From: Selaginella tamariscina
Taxonomy: Eukaryota > Streptophyta > Lycopodiopsida > Selaginellales > Selaginellaceae
Length of the DNA stretch: 64,000 nucleotides
Assembly: GCA_003024785.1 (NCBI GenBank)
Contig: PUQB01000016.1
Location: 772,501-836,500, forward strand
Reading direction: 5' to 3'
The notes below the pieces were generated by a model. The model saw nothing but the letters and a program-made list of their open reading frames with translations, ran no database searches and was not told the origin of the DNA. Positions 34,642 through 45,769 of the stretch are shown here, one piece after another. Made by a program: the position numbers and the translations under genes. The stretch's first letter is position 1; each line of letters starts with the position of its first letter.

Positions 34642-35974
34642 GGCGGGATTAATCTCGCCACCCCTTCAATGCCTCCTGAAAGAGTGGGCGGGATTAATCT
34701 CGCCACCTTTCTGGAGGCCTTGAACGGGAGTGCGGAATTAATCTTGCCACCCTTCTCGGTCTCAGAGAGAACTGGGCAGGATTTATTTCTCACACCCCTT
34801 CAGTGACTCCAGAAAGGAGGCGGGATTAATCTCGCCCACCATGTAAGGGATGGTTAAATGAATTTCCCCACCCTTCCCAATTCTCATTGGTATGTTGTAA
34901 ACCTTCTACGTCTCAGACAGAAACGTTTGGGATTGGTCCGACTCACCAATGGAGAAAAAAGGAAGGGTGGCGGGATTCATTCCTCCAACAGGCATTGAAG
35001 ACTCGGCGGGATTAATCCCGCCGCCCAGGGCCTTCACTCGGTCCCTATGCGGCGGGATTAATCCCGCCGGACGCCAATTCCCTGCGCGGAATCGGGCGGG
35101 ATTAATCCCGCCGCCTAGGCACTTCAGGCAGGCCAATGGCGGCGGGATAAATCCCGCCCGATTCCGCGCAGGGCATTGGCGTCCGGCGGGATTAATCCCG
35201 CTCCCAGGCCCTTCACTCGGGCCTTAGTCGGCGGGATTAATCCCGCCGAACGCCAATGCCCTGTGCGAAATCTTGCGGGATTAATCCCGCCGCCTAGGCC
35301 CTTCAGGCAGGCCAATGGCGGCGGGATAAATCCCGCCCGATTCCGCGCAGGGCATGCGTACGCGGCGGGATTAATCCCGCCCACCATGTAAGGGATGGTG
35401 AAATTAATCCCACCACCCTTCTCAGTTCCCTCCATTGGTATTTTGTAAACCTTCTCCGTCTCAGACAGAGTTAGTCGGGATTGATTCAACATACCAATGG
35501 AGGAAAAAAGAAGGTGGCGGGATTAATCCGCCACCGGGTAATGAAGGTTCGGAGAGACTAATCCCGCCGCCCTCTCGTAAATCATGCGCTCACACATATA
35601 TATTGGCTGCGGCATTTTGAACAGGGATGGGTGGGGCGGGATTAATCCCGCCGCCCTCCGCGAAGGCATGAGCTGGGCGGGATTAATCTTGCCGTTCATG
35701 TCCTGCGTGAATTCCCTGGGCGGCAGGATTAATCCGCCGCCTTTACGCGCAGGACATGTCATGCAGGTTCTTCGGTTAGCCTTCCATGCAGGATCTTTCA
35801 TGCAGGCTCTTCGGTTAGCCTCATGAGCGGCGGAATTAATCCCGCCCATAGGCGCCTTCACACAGGCCATTGCGACGAGTAAATCCCGCCGCATTCTGCG
35901 CAGGGCATGGGTGAGCGGCGGGATTAATCCCGCGCCGAGGCCATAAACCTATAGCGGCGAGATTAATCCGCCGC
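34642..35974. repeat. Palindrome array A (GGCGGGATTAATCCCGCC family)
   Basis: About 27 units of an 18-bp self-complementary word lie 30-60 bp apart over 1.33 kb. Perfect copies start at 35005, 35051, 35095, 35230, 35364 and 35635; most others differ by 1-4 bases, often symmetrically. Units at 35067-35101 and 35152-35186 form the arms of a larger inverted repeat. A ~178-bp higher-order unit is repeated (35112-35176 and 35290-35355). A ~140-bp spacer is duplicated (34838-34980 and 35388-35525). The array lies upstream of the ParB/methyltransferase-like gene. Inverted GGCGGGA half-sites resemble E2F-type sites; this is only a resemblance. Confidence 0.9.
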
Positions 35975-35999
35975 TCGAGGGCTTAGCGTGTGTGCGAGA

Positions 36000-36049
36000 A
36001 ATAAAATTAAAATAAAAAAATTATACAGATAAAAACACACACATATATA

Positions 36050-36090
<41 letters not shown>

Positions 36091-36739
36091 TATGTATGTA
36101 TGTATAGGATGTATGTGTGTGTGCAAGAGATAGATAAATAAATAAAATTATACAGTACTGGTACACATAATATATGTGTACATAGGTATATATATGTTGT
36201 ATATGTATATCGTGTGTATGCGTGTGAGCGAAACAAATAAAATCATATAGATAAACAAACACCACACACACATATATAACACAGGAGTGTGCGTGTGTGT
36301 GCGAGAGAAAAAATAATAAATAAATAAATTATATAGATAAACACACACAATATATATGTGTGTATAGATATAAACCCATAGAGAAAGAGAGAGAGTCTGT
36401 GAATATATAAGCATATATATAACTAGTGTTGTATACTATTTGTTAATATGCATTGATTATATATATATATATATATATGTAAAGCAGTGTGCGTGTGTGT
36501 GGAGAGATAGATCAATAAAAAAAATTAATAGATACTGGTACACATAATATATGTATGTATATATGTATATAGGTATATATATATGTGTATATGTATATCG
36601 TGTGTATGCATGTGTGAGCGAACAAATAAAATCATACAGATAAACAAACACACCCACACACACATAATATACACAGGAGTGTGCGTGTGTGTGCGAGAGA
36701 TAGATCAATAAATAAAATTATACGCACACCCATACATAT

Positions 36740-36774
<35 letters not shown>

Positions 36775-36778
36775 TCTC
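36000..36778. repeat. Duplicated microsatellite block (TG/CA/TA/GATA-rich)
   Basis: Long TG, CA and TA tracts. A ~200-bp segment recurs about 385 bp apart (around 36110-36310 and 36490-36715), sharing ACTGGTACACATAATATATG, GTATATCGTGTGTATGC and GGAGTGTGCGTGTGTGTGCG. Open frames here are Tyr/Ile/His/Thr-rich translations of repeats, not genes. Confidence 0.85.
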
Positions 36779-36860
36779 ACCTGTGCACAGCCGCCGCCGC
36801 CGATTTCACAGCCGCCGCCGCCGATTTCACAGCCGCCGCTCTTGAAACCTTAAGAATAAC
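36779..36860 (-). other. Candidate GC-rich leader exon with GCCGCCGCCGCCGATTTCACA repeats
   Basis: Two and a half copies of a 21-bp GCC-rich unit end at a CACAG/GTGAGA donor on the minus strand. It looks like a first non-coding exon facing the ParB/methyltransferase-like gene. Not proven. Confidence 0.35.
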
Positions 36861-37169
36861 TAAACCCAAAGAATTAAATATATATATTAACCCTAATAGA
36901 AATTCCTTTTGAGAATATACTAAACCCTAAAAGAATAAAATATAGATTCGCCCTAAACAAATATTCTTTCATTATATTATAGCGCGTGCGTGTGCGTGGG
37001 TGTATCACATACACCCCAAAAATATAAATCATGCAGGGATTTAACATGTGTGTGTCCATGAGAGTGTTAAAGTTTCATGTGTATCAATACATACATACAC
37101 ATTGCATATATTAATACACATAATATATACATACACACGTGTATACACACAGACATACATACATATTAC

Positions 37170-37740
37170 ATAGGTTTAGGGTTTAGGGTATAGGGTTTGG
37201 ATTTAGGATGGATCATGCATGGTGTGTATGTATGAGAGAAGAGAGAGTGTTGAAAAAATTATTTTTGTACACATTGCATATATTAGTACACATATATACT
37301 TACACATATATACACAGATATACATACATAGTATAGTGAGAGAAGAGAGATAGTATATATTATGGATCATGCATGGTATTATTATACAACAGACATACAT
37401 ACATATATACATAAAAAGAGACCAGTACATATTATAGATCATGCATGGTGTGTATGTTTGAGAGAAGAGACAGTACATATTAAAGGATCATGCATGGTGT
37501 GTAAGTATGAGAGAAGACAAAAAGTACACATATACATACAGAGTACACATGTATACATACACACGTGTAACAACAGACATACATACATATTACATGAGTA
37601 AATTCATTGTGTACATATTAGGGTTTAGGGTTTAGGGTTTAGGATGGATCATGCATGGTGTAAGAGAGAGTGTTGAAAAATTATTTTTGTACACACATGT
37701 ATACACAGGTTTAGGGTTTAGGGTTTAGGGTTTGCTCCAC
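37170..37740. repeat. Interstitial telomere-type tracts with CATGCATG palindromes
   Basis: TTTAGGG runs lie near 37172-37195, 37619-37645 and 37709-37737. Five copies of GATCATGCATGGT lie near 37210, 37366, 37437, 37486 and 37645, several followed by GTGTATGTATGAGAGAAGAGA. A diffuse tandem family of roughly 75-280 bp spacing. CATGCATG is the plant RY element core. Confidence 0.85.
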
Positions 37741-37974
37741 AAGCTTAATATAAATATTACACATGTAAATTCAATGTGTTACATAACAGATTGAGTACAT
37801 ATATCATACATGCGTTGAACATGATATTTCAATAAAGAAGCAACATATTTCTTCAGTTGGTTTAGGGTTGTGCATGTGTGTGCATATTGTTTTTGTAAGT
37901 TCTTGTAATGCGTGTGTAAATTTATGATTGTGTTTATATATGTATGCAAAACAAACATCAAATAATAAGAAAAT

Positions 37975-38660
37975 ATATTAATAAACACACTATGAACATA
38001 TTTTAAATTATACATAATATATATTTATCTAATATATAGCCATTATAGTTTAAATATATTAATTTAATATTGATAAAAGGTTTAACATTGAAATATTCTT
38101 GAAATAATAAGAAATTATTGAGAAAATCCCATTAATATATACAAATGTAAATTAAGTACTCAATAATAACTAATTAATTATCATAATCATGTTTAATATT
38201 GGAATATTCTTGGAATAATAAAAAATAATAAAGAATATCCCATAATATAAAGAAGATTAATTCTCAAGTAATTAAGGAAATGATATTAATATACACACTA
38301 TGAACATATTTTAAAATTATACATAATAATATCATTTTATCTAATATATATCATATATAGTTTAATAAATATAATTTAATATTGATAATAAGGTTTAACA
38401 CATGAAATTCTTGAAATAACAAATTAATTGAGAAAATCCCATTAATATATACAAATGTAAGAATAATTACTGCAATATTAAGAACAAGACTAATTTAATT
38501 ATGATAATCAGGTTTAATATTAAAATTCTTCAAATATTAATAAAATAATAAGAATATCCCATTGATACTAGGAATGAAAACTAAATACTCGAGTAATTAA
38601 GAAAATAATAATAATAAACAGACTATGAATATATTTTAAATGATACATAATAATATCAAA
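37975..38660. repeat. ~310-320 bp AT-rich tandem repeat, two and a part copies
   Basis: The word ACxCACTATGAACATATTTTA and the following TATACATAATA recur near 37985, 38293 and 38616. TTTAATATTGATAA, ATTCTTGAAATAA and AAAATCCCATTAATATATAC recur at the same spacing. Confidence 0.8.
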
Positions 38661-38959
38661 TTTATTGTATAAGTATATTTATATATATATATATAATATA
38701 AATAACTTGAATACTAAAATGTAGAATATAGTTTAAAATTTCGTAATATTAAAAGCTTGAATCACTTGAATAACATTAAATGCAATTTTAAAAATACTCA
38801 TTGGAACTGGAGAGTATATATGTCAGAGTGTCGGATATTTGTGTCAACTCATCTTAAATTTATTTTCTGTCTTTTTAAAAAATTTGAATTTCTGACATAT
38901 GTATTGTCGTCTGACATGTAATTTGAAAATGCATTTAATTTTCCACTTAAATTCAGATC

Positions 38960-39107
38960 TGGTTCTTTCTCCGGCAAGGGTTTCTTTCATTCTGTATTTT
39001 CACTCTTTAGATCTTCTTTTTTCTTCATAGTGATCATCTCAGGACGCGAGATTAAATTGGGTGCTAATTCTTTATAGGAAAGCACGGCGCCTTCAGTGCT
39101 GTTACAA
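38960..39107 (+). other. Candidate 5'-UTR exon of the DUF7869-type gene
   Basis: A pyrimidine-rich leader ends at ACAA/GTAAGT (donor at 39108). The next good acceptor is ATGCAG at 39876, just before the predicted start. The intron between them would contain all of palindrome array B. Inference from splice sites. Confidence 0.4.
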
Positions 39108-39261
39108 GTAAGTATATAAACAAATTTAAAAATACTTAAAAGATTCAACTCTCTTACATTCTCTCTTAAAATTACAATTTAGGGGTTTAGGAATGCATTA
39201 GGATTAATATTATTCCGTTAGGGATTTATCCCGTTTAAATATCCTTTTAATTTATATTCTA

Positions 39262-39745
39262 GGTTAACCGGGGCGGCGGGATAATCCGGCCATTTCTTTT
39301 TCGCCTCTTCGAAGAGGTGGCAGGATTAATCCTGCCACCATCTCTCGGCAATGCTTCCCCCACTGAAAAAGAGGGCGAGATTAATCCGTCGATAACCTTC
39401 TCAACTGATGAGATTACCAGAATTTATTAGAAAGAGTTGTCGGCGGATTAATCCCGCACAACCATTTTAGGAAGCAGGGAAGGGGTGGCGGGATTTAATC
39501 TCGCCACCACATCCCTTTTTAAGGATTTGGGGACAGGATTTATCTCGAGATCTCTTTGAAATCATAGTTTTGGAGAGAGTTATGTGCGGGTTTAATCCCG
39601 TCACCCATTCCCCGTCGTAAGCATTGTGGGCGGGATTAATCCCCCGACTCTCTCGAAGGGGTTGAGTCGGCGGCGGGATTAATCCCGCCGACCGTTCCTC
39701 GTCGGAAGGATTCGTGGGCAGGATTAATCCCGCCCATCATTGTAT
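39262..39745. repeat. Palindrome array B (same family as array A)
   Basis: About ten units over 480 bp, including one perfect copy at 39672-39689 and variants such as GGCAGGATTAATCCTGCC, in which both arms changed together. It lies directly upstream of the plus-strand DUF7869-type gene. Confidence 0.9.
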
Positions 39746-39882
39746 TAATCAACATGAGATATTATCTCTAAACATAATTATGTATATTGCATATGCATAT
39801 TATTAAGTAACCATAATTCAGATTTCTTAGAAATATTGCATAAAGATATCATAAATAATACATTATTTATATGCAGGACAAT

Positions 39883-42685
39883 ATGTTTAATACTGGAGAT
39901 AAAGTATGTCTTCTTCGGAACAACGAGATAGTTGGCACTGGAACTGTGGAAGTTCGAGATAATAATGCATCATGTCACAAATTGCCCAAGGATCTTGTGT
40001 GTACGTATGGGTGAACACCATTTACAAGCATGTTGAGGTTCTGGGAATGGAATTTGAGAGGGTTCTCCTGTATTGTGGAATTTGGATGAAGTCAAGGCTG
40101 ACACAGAATATGCAGAGTCACAAACAAATAGTAGCACGAGTTACCAGATGATGGCTTGCCTACTGTATGGATGAGGTGATTCTCTTTCTTCGTGAGATTG
40201 AAGTCGGAAGAGGCATCATCACAGCTATAAATCCAATGAAGCAGTGTCAGAAGAGAAACTAGGGTCCGACTTCGTGGGTGTAGTTGTGACAGAGGTTTCA
40301 CCTAATGGCACATTGTATCCTGGATCCCTCGTGAGGTGGCGAACATCTGAATTAAGACGGCAAGATGGTTCAACATATTCTGGGTTGGATTTCAATAATA
40401 ACAACCCGGAAGAACAACTCATATTTGAAGAGGTTCCTTGCATTGGTCCTATAATTGTAAGAAAAAGGCAATTCATGGGTTGTAGATCTTCCCCTGCAAG
40501 TTTCAGCAAGAGGTAAAGATGGATCCTACATCTTCCGAAAGTGTTACGAGCATTTCCACGATTGACTGTTGCAAGAAGAAGTGTTGTCAGATGGCAGACC
40601 GGAATGAAATTACCCAATGTAGACATGTCTTTCGTATGCTCACCCAAAAGCAAAGGCATGAGTTTATATATGCTGCACTAACTGGTGTATTGATGGAATG
40701 GCCTCGACACAGGTTATCAGAGTACATCCATGGTATTTAATAAGGTGGCCATCTGCTTCAAAGCTTGTACAGTATATACGGATCCCAAAGACCACGTTCT
40801 ACCGTCGGAGGGATGAGTGGCTAGATGGAGCGCGAACCTCAGTTCATGGGAACACTCGCTTGGTCAAAACCCGCTCTCACATCATGGCAGCCATAGAGAT
40901 ACTCAAGGCTTTTGTGGAAGCAAATGCAGACAGGATGCTTCACAAATGCCGAACCACAAATGCAGGGTCAGGGAAAATCTCAAGTTTTGCCTTCAATCTA
41001 CACTCAATTGAAGCTGTGTGAACATGTGAACAAGTGCCTCAGTTTGATGGGGCTCCAAGCAATCTGCACTGGTACCTTCAACAACATATGGAATACTCAT
41101 TTTAAGGATGTGGAGATTGCAAAACACTCTAGCTTTTCCAAGTGTGACACTTGTACATCATTGAAGGCTGCAGAGGCTTGTGCAAAAACCTTGGTGGAGA
41201 TCACTACCATTCAAAAGAAGATGGAGGCCCACATGATTGCACAACAAACTTGCCGGTCTCAGTACTATGCACATCGCATGCTTTCTGTGTCACGCCCATC
41301 AGAAGTACTTGTGCTTGATCCATGACAAGATGGATCATTCAAAGACCAGCATTCCAAAGCTCTTTGCAACACCAAAGTGCCTTGGAAATGTCATGAAACT
41401 TTCGATTTCATTGACAGGTGTGCTAACACATGGACACGGTTGTGAGTCATATGGACACTTTTCACTTCCACATTGTCTAGCGACTCCAATTTCACTATTG
41501 GGTCGTTAGCCATGTGTTTCAGAAACCTTGAAGCCCACTCACAGACAAGTCCTATCAGTGATCTCAAAGTGAAGAAACAACACCTTCAACCTTTACATAA
41601 TGCTCTCATGAACACATCTGCACTTGAGGCTACTTGGGAATATGAGAGGCATTGTCAACAGCCTGCACAGAAAATAGATGCCATGTTGAGAGTTCTGGTT
41701 CAGTGGAGGGATCTAGCTCAAATAGTGTACATGTGTCCTCAACATCAAATAAGCTTCCTCGTCATTTGCTTTTACAGATGGATAATTGTGCAGGCGAGAA
41801 CAAAATAGGTAAATCATTTTACTTAAGGGTTTCTCAAGCTCATACTTACTTTTATTTTCTAGATATGTGCTAGCATACTTGTCAATGCTTGTTGCCAAAG
41901 GTGTGTTTGAAACAATCACGCTCAGTTTCCTTATGGTTGGTCACACTCATGAAGATATTGATGCGTTCTCAGTAAGGTCTCCAACTTAATGCTCTTCAAA
42001 AGTGGAGAGGATGGAAAGCCACTTCTCCCAAGGACAACCAGACCCTATTCCATTGAGTGCCCAGCTCAAGGAACAAGAGGTATTATTGATGGCATCAAAA
42101 ATATGTGGCATGGGTTCAAAAATCAATGCCAAAGAATTCTGATAAGGCAACTGGTTACTCAGAACTATATAAGCATGTGGTCGACTATTGGGAGACTGTT
42201 GTTCGAGAGTTGGAAGGGCCTACTGTCACAAGTACAGAATTGCAACACCCTTTCTGGCCTAAAACAAGGTGGTGAGAGGAGATTGAAATGACATCACTGA
42301 GCATAGACGACATAGAAGCCAGTAGTGATGTGGAAGTGCAAACCCCACACTTTGTTGGACAAAGAACCAAAAACCTAAAGCATACTTTGATTGTTGCCAG
42401 GATCTTCAAAAACTAATGATGGTTCTCATTACTCCAGATGCGTCATATAATCAGCCTATTTGGATGGGTCAAATTATCGACACACTTGAAGTAATCACAA
42501 AAAATAGTATTGTTAAGGTTGCATGGTTCAAACCACAAAAAAGGCGACACGAGAAGGAGAGCGAAAGATATAATGGATGCCTAGAGAAAACATGGTCTCC
42601 CAATCAAAAAGACCCAGCATGTTTTATAAATGTTAAATCCATTCGATATGGGTGGATGTCAAGAAGCGTTGATAAAGTCGATTAA
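39883..42685 (+). CDS. DUF7869-type (RNase-H-like, transposase-class) gene
   Basis: Start at 39883 (MFNTGDKVCLLRNNEIVGTG...) after a probable leader intron. Order: an N-terminal segment found before such proteins; CCKKKCCQMADR, RMLTQKQRHEFIYAAL (about 40560-40690), the Cys-rich head of this class; a helix-turn-helix-like part (IPKTTFYRRRDEWLDGARTS, about 40780-40850); a CxxC segment (SKCDTCTSLKAAEAC, near 41140); then LLQMDNCAGENK (near 41770) and LMVGHTHEDIDA (near 41935), the RNase-H-fold Asp and GHTHxDxD signature. The C-terminus (AWFKPQKRRHEKESERY, CLEKTWSPNQKDPACF) is also typical. A 53-bp intron (41810-41863) splits the signature; the join is one base short at the A run at 41804. Several other frame changes occur. 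Either a transposase of a large DNA transposon or a host gene derived from one. Confidence 0.65.
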
Positions 42686-42699
42686 CAAAACTGCAAGGG

Positions 42700-43176
42700 A
42701 ATATATGTTTTCTGAAGCTTAAAGCAATTACAAATTATAAAATATCATATATTTAATATTCATAATTATTATAAACTCTTTAATAATAGTACCAAATTGT
42801 ATACTTAACTATATAAATTTAAAAAATGATATGGAAGATTGACTATATTATTATAGGATTTTATATATATATTATTACTACTACAAATTTTTAATTAATA
42901 ATGTTATATTTAAATATTAATATTTTAATAACAACATCAATATTTATATAATGTACCTCTTATGCTCTTCCTTAATGTTATATTAGGCAATATATTATAT
43001 AATACCTTCTACTTTTATAATGTTATTTAATTTTTGTTCAATGAATGCTATAATTTATTAAAGGGTAGAATACAAAATAGAATATTTAAAGAATATTCTA
43101 TTTTCAAACATATATTCTAAAGAATATTCCTTTAATATTAGAAAATGCTAATTAAATAGCTAAAATTCCTAATTAT
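42700..43176. other. AT-rich spacer
   Basis: No gene or repeat end recognised. Confidence 0.6.
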
Positions 43177-45351
43177 TAGGAAATGGGGACTATAGCCATG
43201 CCCATTTTAGTTACAACTTGCATATCCTTCTCAGCCATAGGAACTTGCCAATATTCTGATGTCAAATCCAACTTAGTAAACCATCGACTCTGACCCAAAC
43301 GATCTAATAGATTGGTAGAGTTCGGAAGTGGATAAACATCTTTGATGGTAACATTGTTGAGAGGTCGGTAATCCACACAAAATGGTAAAGATCCATCAGG
43401 CTTGGGAACCAAATGAGGTTCACATGCCCATGGACTCTGTGCTGGATGATACACCCGCTTACCGATCATATCTGTAACAGCTATTTGCATGGCTGATAAC
43501 TCTTTTGGTGACCTGCGTCGAACCGGGACTTTGAAAGGCTTTGCATTGCCAGTGGGTATACAGTGTCGAGTCTTCACACGTGCACCTTGGGACAGATCAA
43601 ATTTGAAACAAACTTGCATACTGTTACTTAATGTTCAATGCATTGTGCTCGATACTTAGTAACGGATCCGGCATTTGAACCTGAATGAACACCACCCCAA
43701 AACCGGAATCAAAGGAGCTGTATGTGTGATACAAATAGCAACAAGCTTCTCTGGACGTAAAGGAACAGACTGTAGAGACACAGACTCCAAGCGTAATACA
43801 GGAGGAGAGATTGAAAAATCACACATACCTTTCGACTGCTTCAACCAATCACATCCCAGAATAATGTCAAAGACCTAGGAAGGGACAACCTTAAGAGACC
43901 CAGAGGGAAACTTATGATTGTCACCCAAAATTAGCGTAGTTGAAGTGGTGTACTGTGATACTACACGAGATTGCCCATTATCATATAAAATGTGCAAGAC
44001 CTTATCTGCATGTCTTAAGGGTAATGAGCACTGATGCACTAGAGAAGTAGTTATGGAAACATACTGGATCCTTATCCACAAGCACTATGACTGAAAGATC
44101 ATTCAACCGTGGAGAAATGTGAAAACTGGAAATCTGGTGGAACTTGCAAACCTTGATATGCATAACGGAAAGCATGAAGGTGAAGTCACCATCGCACGGG
44201 ATCCCTCCGTCGCCCGTACAATTATTGGTTTTCCACAATAGATCCACCTACAAAGAGGCTTCTCATTGGAAGCTCATCATCTGACATAATGGCCGCCACA
44301 GGCACACCATCCGGAATATATGGTCGCCAGCCTGGATGTGGTGGATGCCAATCAGGATACACATCGCATGCCCGCCAAGTATGTCCAGGTGCCCAACAAG
44401 CCCAACAATGAACTTGATTGGGTCGACTTGCATTGTTCCGATTCCTCCTGTCACGAATCCGTGGATTTTGACCACCACGGGCAGGAACTGGAGCAAGTGC
44501 ATGACGATTTCATGGAGGTGTTCCACATGGTGGGCCCGAGGTCGACCACGAAGGGCTTGTCGTGTGGGCACATATGCAGCAGCGTCAACCTCCATTGGAT
44601 CAGCACATTGAATAGGAGGAGCATGTAACCCAAGGGAACCACAGCCCTCACCAGGCACCAACTCAAATTGTTGAGCTAGTGCAAAAAGCTTCCTCCAATG
44701 TGGTAGGATGAAGAGCCCGAATGAATCGAACAAGTTCGGGTCGCATAGTTGGCCATAATATACCGAGCTTAATGGGCTCAGGCATGTTAGGATATGCATG
44801 CCGAGCTAAATCCCCGAACCTAATACTAAACCGCATAACAAACTCACCAGGATGTTGTCGTATAGCATGCAGTTGTTGGAAAGCATCATCTGAATCCTCA
44901 ACTTTGCCAAACGTACATTTGAAGCATTCCGTCAATCGATTACTATTGACTTGAATTTCTTCAGCCAATCCATTATACCACTTGAGCGCAGGGCCTTCCA
45001 AACATGTAGGGAATCTCTAAAAGCACGAGCCTCATCCCAACCATGATAAACGAACAATAACTTAGAAATGATCAAAACTAGTGGTATACATCATTTTCCG
45101 GATCATCACAAAGATCGAGGTCGAACCCTCGGATTTGTGGCCTGTGAAGAAGACGAAGGAGTACTAGAAGCAGAACCCTCGGCAGGAGGCTTAGGTGGGA
45201 AAGAGGAGGACGAACCCTCAACAAAGCGCTCCAACAACTTAGTTTGTGCATCAATATCAGTAGCAATAATGCTAAAAGCCGTCTCCATATTCATTATTAT
45301 GGAAAAAGAAAAAGAAAAGGCAAAGAAAGGAATACCCAACTTCTCCACCAA
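43177..45351 (-). mobile_element. Ty3/gypsy fossil, 5' half (gag to reverse transcriptase)
   Basis: Minus-strand remnant. The gag N-terminus lies near 45300-45100 (DAQTKLLERFVEG), the capsid-like gag core at 45001-44663 (GPALKWYNGLAEEIQ, FGDLARHAYPNM), a protease region near 44250-43880 and the start of reverse transcriptase at 43619-43177 (CVDYRPLNNVTIKD, WFTKLDLTSEYWQ). It stops abruptly at 43177 inside reverse transcriptase. A different lineage from elements 1 and 2. A possible LTR promoter (ATATAAGCAGGG on the minus strand, near 45410) lies upstream. Broken. Confidence 0.8.
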
Positions 45352-45674
45352 TGAAAGAACATATATATATTCAGAATGTCAGATATCATTCAGCTACAAA
45401 AACCCTGCTTATATACAAGACCTTCTGCCATGTGGCACACATGCGATGGCACTGACACATGGGGGCCAGATCACCCACCCATGTGTCACTATGCATGTGT
45501 GTATATACACATGTGTATATACAATATGTTACATAATATACAATATCTTACAGACCCTGTAATTCAATGTATTTCAGCTATTTAAACAGAATATAAAGAT
45601 TCTTAAAAATACATATATATAATTTATATTAAAAGAGTACCTCAGATTTTGAGCCAAAGTCAAAGATGGGAAGG

Positions 45675-45733
45675 TGTGTATTTGTGTGTGTGTGTGTGCG
45701 CGAGTGTGAGTGAGTGAGAGAGAGAGAGAGAGA
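45675..45733. repeat. (GT)n and (GA)n microsatellites
   Basis: TGTGTGTGTGTG followed by GAGAGAGAGAGA just downstream of the membrane-protein gene. Confidence 0.85.
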
Positions 45734-45769
45734 TGTGGGATGTTTCAATGTCGAATGTTTACCAGGAAT

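Noticed and set aside
34642-35974. CRISPR-like appearance of regularly spaced palindromic repeats
   Set aside because: Units are only 18 bp and variable, spacers are themselves repeated, no cas genes are present, and the DNA is plant nuclear.
36021-36708. Several Tyr/Ile/Thr/His-rich open frames (70-100 codons)
   Set aside because: They are translations of TG/CA/TA microsatellites and change with each repeat copy.
37170-37740. Chromosome end (telomere)
   Set aside because: TTTAGGG runs are only three to four units long, interrupted, and followed by ordinary genes on both sides.
34642-39745. GGCGGGA half-sites as functional E2F sites, GGATTA as homeodomain sites
   Set aside because: Only short resemblance; true E2F sites usually have a TTT flank that is missing here.
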